DNA of 9,284 nucleotides, from assembly GCA_910588895.1 (NCBI GenBank), contig CAJUSS010000136.1, forward strand, positions 1-9,284. Direction: 5' to 3'. The notes under the pieces were generated by a model that did no database searches, had not been told where the DNA came from, and saw nothing but the letters and a program-made list of their open reading frames with translations. Shown here piece after piece: positions 6,342 to 9,284 of the stretch. Within the stretch, counting starts at the first letter, position 1. Each line of letters opens with the position of its first letter. The position numbers were made by a program, and so were the translations under genes. Source of the stretch: an uncultured Lachnospiraceae bacterium. Its GTDB lineage: Bacteria > Bacillota > Clostridia > Lachnospirales > Lachnospiraceae.

Positions 6342-7307
6342 ATGCGTGTATACGGTTTACAAGATGCGGGACAGAAAACGGCAGGATATGCCGTCCGTCT
6401 CCGCTCCAAGAACAGCCTGAAAAGCGCTTTCGGGCAGAGCGGGATAAACGAACAGGGATCCTCTGCTCCGACAGGCGGCTATCATGGCACTTTGAAGATG
6501 GGTTATCTGTACAGTGGGTTCAGCCCGGTCTCAGGACAGGAGCTCCACATGAAGTATGATCTTAGTTCTACAGATGAAGACCCGGTCATGTATGTGGAAG
6601 GAACGGACATCCACGGAAAAAGCTTTACCACAAAGATCCATTTAAATGATGTGGACGCGTCCCACGCCACACCTGCGGAGCTGACTGCCTTACGCGTCCA
6701 TCTGGCGCAGCAAGGCGATGAACGTGTCAAAGCCAGCAGCGGGATACCCCTGATGGCCCTTGGCAGCCACCAGGATGTGGACACACCTATGGATCTTAAA
6801 CAGTACTATGAGGACTGGGCTTCCAGCCTGGCCAATGCGGGGTATAGGCAAAATGCCGGTATCTATATGAGTGAATTGGAACGGTATCTTTTCTATCACC
6901 GCACGAAGGGAGGGGCATCGCCGGCCGCGGAGGATACCTCTCCTACAGCAGCAAGAACAGCCGGATCTCTGGCTGAAGAGGATCTTGCGTATCTCTCCTC
7001 TAACTGGGATCCAAAGGCCATGTCACAAGATGACTATGATCGGTTTTTAGACTTTCTCCAAAGTAAAGGGATCCTCTCGGAGGAGGACAAAAAATACTTA
7101 GACTATGGCGGCGAAACGCGTGCAAGCCTTGAACCGCAGTCCTGGTATACGCCATATGGACCTCCGGTCCACGATCATGCAGATGGGGATCTATCCGCTT
7201 TTGTGCGCTATCAGAGTTCCCTTATCTATGAGCCAGAAACTGCCGAGACAAGACGCCAGGCGGCGCTGTACAAGAAGGTCGCTTCGATCATGGAAAAGAT
7301 GGCATAA
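6342..7307 (+). CDS. uncharacterised 321-residue protein, possible clostridial-restricted family
   Basis: I do not recognise a function. The ATG at 6342 is preceded by GAGGGAG with a 6-base spacer, the best start in this frame; upstream codons back to GTG 6135 lack ribosome sites. There is no signal peptide or membrane segment. Residues ~40-120 form a beta-rich block (GYLYSGFSPVSGQELHMKYD, then DPVMYVEGTDIHGKSFTTKI and LNDVDASHATPAELTALRVH). A Thr/Ala/Pro-rich linker lies at ~200-216. A second small helical module follows at ~220-260 (LAYLSSNWDPKAMSQDDYDR, FLDFLQSKGILSEEDKKYL). Both modules remind me of unannotated proteins often seen in Lachnospiraceae; this is recollection, not a search. 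It appears to be a single-gene transcription unit with its own strong promoter and terminator. Its base composition is a little less GC-rich than that of the flanking genes. Confidence 0.7.
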   Translation: MRVYGLQDAGQKTAGYAVRLRSKNSLKSAFGQSGINEQGSSAPTGGYHGTLKMGYLYSGFSPVSGQELHMKYDLSSTDEDPVMYVEGTDIHGKSFTTKIHLNDVDASHATPAELTALRVHLAQQGDERVKASSGIPLMALGSHQDVDTPMDLKQYYEDWASSLANAGYRQNAGIYMSELERYLFYHRTKGGASPAAEDTSPTAARTAGSLAEEDLAYLSSNWDPKAMSQDDYDRFLDFLQSKGILSEEDKKYLDYGGETRASLEPQSWYTPYGPPVHDHADGDLSAFVRYQSSLIYEPETAETRRQAALYKKVASIMEKMA

Positions 7308-7320
7308 GGATAAGAAAACT

Positions 7321-7356
7321 GCTGCCGCTTGGTGAAAACCTCGCGGCAGCTTTTTT
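7321..7356. terminator. Strong intrinsic terminator between convergent genes
   Basis: GCTGCCGC (7321-7328) pairs perfectly with GCGGCAGC (7343-7350). An inner stem GGT-GAAA-ACC sits across a small internal loop, and TTTTTT follows (7351-7356). On the minus strand the hairpin is followed by AGTTTTCTT, so it may also stop the convergent yjbR-like transcript, whose stop codon lies inside the T tract. Confidence 0.85.
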
Positions 7357-7780
7357 AGGTCTTCAAACGGGATATCTTTCTCCCTTCTTTCCCTGCACCT
7401 TTAGCCGATCCATCCCTTACTCCTTTAGCCGCCCCTTTCGTCGCAGCAAAGCTCAGATCCAGCAGGCTTTTGACCGTTTCCGCCGGCGCGCTGCCGTCCA
7501 GACGGATACTGATCCACTGCTCCTTGTTCATATGGTAGGCCGGATGGAAACCCTCCTGGGCGCGCAGGGAACCGATGAGCACGGGGTCGCATTTCACGTT
7601 CAATATATCCACCTGGCCGTCACCAGGCAGGCCCAGCTTATCCCGTCCCACCTCCATGATAAGGCCATACCATTTCTTGTTCTCTTTATGCCGCAGCACC
7701 GCGTTCTGATCCGCCCATGGGTGATCCGGCACGGTGCCGTAGCGCTGTTTTACATGATCAAATACCTGTTGTCTGTCCAT
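7355..7780 (-). CDS. MmcQ/YjbR family protein (DUF419) with basic tail
   Basis: From ATG 7780 this is a 141-residue protein. It opens MDRQQVFDHVKQRYG with PDHPW soon after, then KWYGLIMEVGRDKLGLP, DILNVKCDP, a GFHPAYHMNKEQWISIRLDG block and SLLDLSF. These are the hallmarks of the YjbR fold, a small 'double-wing' protein often annotated as DNA-binding though its function is not established. The family usually ends soon after the LLDxS helix; here about 25 extra residues rich in Lys, Gly and Ala follow (AATKGAAKGVRDGSAKGAGK and on). I chose 7780 because homologues begin there and AGAAAGG lies upstream. GTG 7852 in the same frame would add 24 residues, but its ribosome site is poor. It is transcribed from a promoter at 8004-8032 through a leader of about 215 bases and ends at the shared terminator. 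Confidence 0.8.
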   Translation of the reverse strand: MDRQQVFDHVKQRYGTVPDHPWADQNAVLRHKENKKWYGLIMEVGRDKLGLPGDGQVDILNVKCDPVLIGSLRAQEGFHPAYHMNKEQWISIRLDGSAPAETVKSLLDLSFAATKGAAKGVRDGSAKGAGKEGRKISRLKT

Positions 7781-7898
7781 ATCTCTTATACCTTTCTGGT
7801 GTCTCTTGCTCTGCCGCACCCAAAATAATGGGACTCCCATTTCCTTATCCACCGGTCAGCAACGTCCCTTACCGAGGATCGACGAAGGATGTTTCTGC

Positions 7899-7963
7899 AA
7901 AAAGTCCCCGAGACCGCCTGGACTGTACAGTCCCTGGATCAAGTTATCCTCATGACAGTCCAG
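7899..7963 (-). promoter_or_regulatory. Possible attenuator-like alternative hairpins in the yjbR leader
   Basis: Read on the minus strand, CTGGACTGT (7963 to 7955) can pair perfectly with ACAGTCCAG (7926 to 7918). The latter segment can instead pair with its neighbour to form GGACTGTACAGTCC (7933 to 7920), or its AGTCC can pair with GGACT (7907 to 7903), which runs into TTTTT (7903 to 7899). The three pairings exclude each other. The terminator-like stem is only 5 bp, so this is a weak proposal. Confidence 0.3.
7920..7933. repeat. 14-bp perfect palindrome GGACTGTACAGTCC, possible operator
   Basis: A perfect palindrome within the transcribed leader of the yjbR-like gene. It shares the core CTGTACAG with the palindrome at 8039-8052, 119 bases away centre to centre. 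It may be a regulator site or part of an RNA hairpin. Confidence 0.45.
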
Positions 7964-8003
7964 CGTTCTGCTGCCGTCTTGCTCCGACCGATCCTTTTCA
8001 GTC

Positions 8004-8032
8004 AGTATAGCATCTGAAAAAAAGAAAGACAA
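8004..8032 (-). promoter_or_regulatory. Extended -10 sigma-A promoter of the yjbR-like gene
   Basis: On the minus strand TTGTCT (8032 to 8027) is 17 bases from TATACT (8009 to 8004), which is preceded by TGC, the extended -10 form also present at 6025-6033. Transcription would start near 7997, giving a leader of about 215 bases. Confidence 0.6.
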
Positions 8033-8038
8033 GCCCGC

Positions 8039-8052
8039 GATCTGTACAGATC
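8039..8052. repeat. 14-bp perfect palindrome GATCTGTACAGATC between divergent promoters, possible operator
   Basis: A perfect palindrome lying 7 bases upstream of the minus-strand -35 box and about 25 bases upstream of the plus-strand -35 box. This placement would let one bound regulator affect both divergent genes. It shares CTGTACAG with 7920-7933. The regulator is unknown. Confidence 0.5.
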
Positions 8053-8076
8053 CTATAAATTTTTCTCCCACAGGTG

Positions 8077-8106
8077 TTTACAAACCGTTAAGAAATAGTA
8101 TACAAT
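8077..8106 (+). promoter_or_regulatory. Sigma-A promoter of the SGNH lipoprotein gene
   Basis: TTTACA (8077-8082) is followed by TACAAT (8101-8106) with an 18-base spacer, or TATACA (8099-8104) with 16. Transcription would start near 8112, giving a leader of about 130 bases. A weaker second candidate is TTATCA (8185-8190) with TATATT (8209-8214). Confidence 0.6.
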
Positions 8107-8142
8107 GAGATTAAAGGAGCACGATCTTAAACAATATCCAAT

Positions 8143-8244
8143 AAAAAGGAGGCGCATATCCGATCAACCATTTATAGATCCTGGTTATCAACAGCTTCTG
8201 CGTTTTCTTATATTTCGATCATGATAGAATGGGGGCATAAATAA
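8143..8244 (+). other. Possible leader peptide with a non-standard start, overlapping the lipoprotein start
   Basis: AAAAAGGAGG (8143-8152) is a very strong ribosome site with no ATG, GTG or TTG after it. Five bases on, ATC (8158) opens a frame of 28 codons (RSTIYRSWLSTASAFSYISI after the first codon, then MIEWGHK). Its TAA (8242-8244) shares one base with the lipoprotein ATG (TAATG), the layout of translationally coupled genes. The frame could start at AUC, could be a leader peptide whose ATG was lost, or could be chance. ATG 8221 is in frame but has no ribosome site. Confidence 0.35.
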
Positions 8245-9065
8245 TGAGATACAGAAAAGGCTTTACGATGACCGTGATACTACTGACCGCCGTGCTCTTT
8301 GGCGGCTGCTCAACTGACACCGCGAAAACGGAGACCCTGGATTTCCAGGCCCAGATGGAATGGAAAGCTCCGGATCCGGCTGTCACCCCGCGGCCAAAGA
8401 TCCTTTTCGTGGGAAACAGCTATACCTTCTATAACAATTTCACCACGATGTTCGTCAACATCATCGATGCCCAGGACCACAAGAGCGATGTGTACGAACT
8501 GTCGCAAACCTACTATTCCTTAAAACAGTTTGCCGACCCAGAGGATACGACCGGGGCCAAGCTGGACAAAGTGCTGTCTGAGCAAAAGTGGGACTTTGTG
8601 ATCCTCCAGGAAAATATGAACATGGCGCTCTCCTCCGAGGCGGAAAAGGAGATGTACCCATATGCCCGCATCCTGGATGAAAAGGTCAGGGCCGCAGGCG
8701 CCCAGACCACCTTTTTGATGACCTGGGCACCCAAGAACGGGCTCACCAGCGGGCTGAAAAAGCAGGGCCGGGAGGAGATCCAGTCCCAGCTGGCCGATAG
8801 CTATATGACCATCGCCGACGAGCTTGACAGCCTGCTGATCCCTGTAGGGATAGGCTTTATGCGCTGTGCCGATGAATATCCCGATATCGATCTGTGGGAT
8901 GCGGATGGGGTGCATCCTTCTGTAGCCGGCACCTATCTGGCTGCATGCACCGCCTATGCGCTGGTCTTCCAGGAATCTCCGGAAAACTGCTCCTACTTAG
9001 GAAAGCTGGACCAGGAGCTTGCATCAAAGCTGCAAAAGGTTGCCGCCGATATGATCTTAAATTGA
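8244..9065 (+). CDS. SGNH/GDSL-type hydrolase lipoprotein
   Basis: This 273-residue protein has a basic N-terminus, a hydrophobic stretch (10-20) and a lipobox-like FGGC with Cys22 as the likely lipid-anchored residue, so it should sit on the outer face of the membrane. A polar linker with charged and Pro residues precedes the catalytic domain. ILFVGNSYTF at 53-62 carries the nucleophile Ser59 of block I, LQEN at 121-124 is a block III-like segment, and DGVHPSVAGTYLAA from 221 holds Asp221 and His224. SGNH enzymes remove acyl or acetyl esters from lipids or glycans. A cell-envelope or dietary-glycan esterase is plausible here but the substrate is not visible. The start has a weak GGGGG ribosome site 9 bases upstream, and its ATG overlaps the stop of a possible leader frame. 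It stands alone between its promoter and a strong terminator. Confidence 0.85.
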   Translation: MRYRKGFTMTVILLTAVLFGGCSTDTAKTETLDFQAQMEWKAPDPAVTPRPKILFVGNSYTFYNNFTTMFVNIIDAQDHKSDVYELSQTYYSLKQFADPEDTTGAKLDKVLSEQKWDFVILQENMNMALSSEAEKEMYPYARILDEKVRAAGAQTTFLMTWAPKNGLTSGLKKQGREEIQSQLADSYMTIADELDSLLIPVGIGFMRCADEYPDIDLWDADGVHPSVAGTYLAACTAYALVFQESPENCSYLGKLDQELASKLQKVAADMILN

Positions 9066-9100
9066 TCCGAGAGGAGACACGTTTCGATCGTGCCGGACAA

Positions 9101-9155
9101 AGCGGCAGGTCAGACACCGATACACGGTGAGCCGACCTGCCGCTCTCTCTTTCTT
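9101..9155 (+). terminator. Intrinsic terminator after the SGNH lipoprotein gene
   Basis: AGCGGCAGGTC (9101-9111) pairs perfectly over 11 bp with GACCTGCCGCT (9134-9144). A nested stem CACCG (9115-9119) with CGGTG (9125-9129) lies inside, and a pyrimidine-rich tail CTCTCTTTCTT follows. Confidence 0.8.
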
Positions 9156-9163
9156 AACACCGC

Positions 9164-9222
9164 TCCAGTCCGGCTATACGCACTGTACGCCTTCCAGTCT
9201 GGGGCCATACGCACCTTCGCCT
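9164..9222. repeat. Two-copy imperfect tandem repeat, 29 and 30 bp
   Basis: Copy one (9164-9192) and copy two (9193-9222) both begin TCCAGTC, share ATACGCAC in the middle and end CGCCT. They differ at a handful of bases and one indel. The remaining bases to 9284 show no convincing coding frame; short minus-strand frames are interrupted by stops. The role of the repeat is unknown. Confidence 0.5.
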
Positions 9223-9284
9223 CCCCAGCCTCACCGCACGCGCTCATACTGCCATAGTCTCGCCTAACAGACGACTGCGGTCAT

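Noticed and set aside
7781..7852. 24-residue N-terminal extension of the YjbR-like protein
   Set aside because: Family members begin at the MDRQQVF position, and the ribosome site there (AGAAAGG) is better spaced than that before GTG 7852.
7856..8071. Minus-strand 71-codon frame in the divergent region
   Set aside because: It would begin upstream of the predicted promoter start and lacks a ribosome site; the region is better explained as promoter and leader DNA.
9156..9284. Partial minus-strand gene entering from the right edge
   Set aside because: The three minus frames are broken by stops or read through the terminator with biased composition; no family resemblance and no start context.
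1..9284. CRISPR array, tRNA/rRNA genes, insertion sequences or prophage genes
   Set aside because: No spaced repeats, cloverleaf, rRNA blocks, transposase or phage proteins were recognised on either strand.

Overview
The window looks like a GC-rich, low-oxygen Firmicute, most likely a clostridial relative of the Lachnospiraceae. This is inferred from the SpoVB/MurJ-type flippase, the Gram-positive lipoprotein with an SGNH domain, strong AGGAGG-type ribosome binding sites, near-consensus sigma-A promoters, and an uncharacterised 321-residue protein whose style I associate with gut Clostridia. No rRNA, tRNA, CRISPR array, insertion sequence or phage gene was seen.

Left part (1-4280, minus strand): one apparent transcription unit. 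It starts from a TTGCAC-17-TATAAT promoter at 4250-4278 and runs leftwards through an uncharacterised 416-residue protein, a DmsB-like four-cluster ferredoxin, an NAD(P)H/FAD oxidoreductase and the first 291 codons of a molybdenum enzyme that leaves the window. The last three genes are tightly packed (ATGA overlap, then a 5-base gap). Together they suggest a soluble chain: NAD(P)H to FAD to four [4Fe-4S] clusters to a molybdopterin active site. The striking point is that the molybdoenzyme begins with a TorD-type chaperone domain fused in front of its Mo/Fe-S domain, with no Tat signal between them. The first cysteine of the expected Fe-S motif is also missing.

Middle part (4281-7356, plus strand): a SpoVB/MurJ-like flippase, then a near-perfect sigma-A promoter whose -35 box overlaps the flippase stop codon. 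A leader of about 300 bases follows, with hairpins and a very strong ribosome site that leads only to ATG-TAA. Then comes the 321-residue unknown protein, closed by a strong terminator. That terminator is shared with a convergent minus-strand MmcQ/YjbR-family gene.

Right part (7357-9284): the yjbR-like gene and an SGNH-hydrolase lipoprotein gene are divergent, separated by 463 bases of regulatory DNA. This stretch holds two opposed promoters, two 14-bp palindromes sharing the core CTGTACAG, a possible attenuator-like arrangement in the yjbR leader, and a possible 28-residue leader peptide that overlaps the lipoprotein start codon but lacks a normal start codon. A strong terminator follows the lipoprotein gene. 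The last 130 bases carry a two-copy tandem repeat and no convincing gene.
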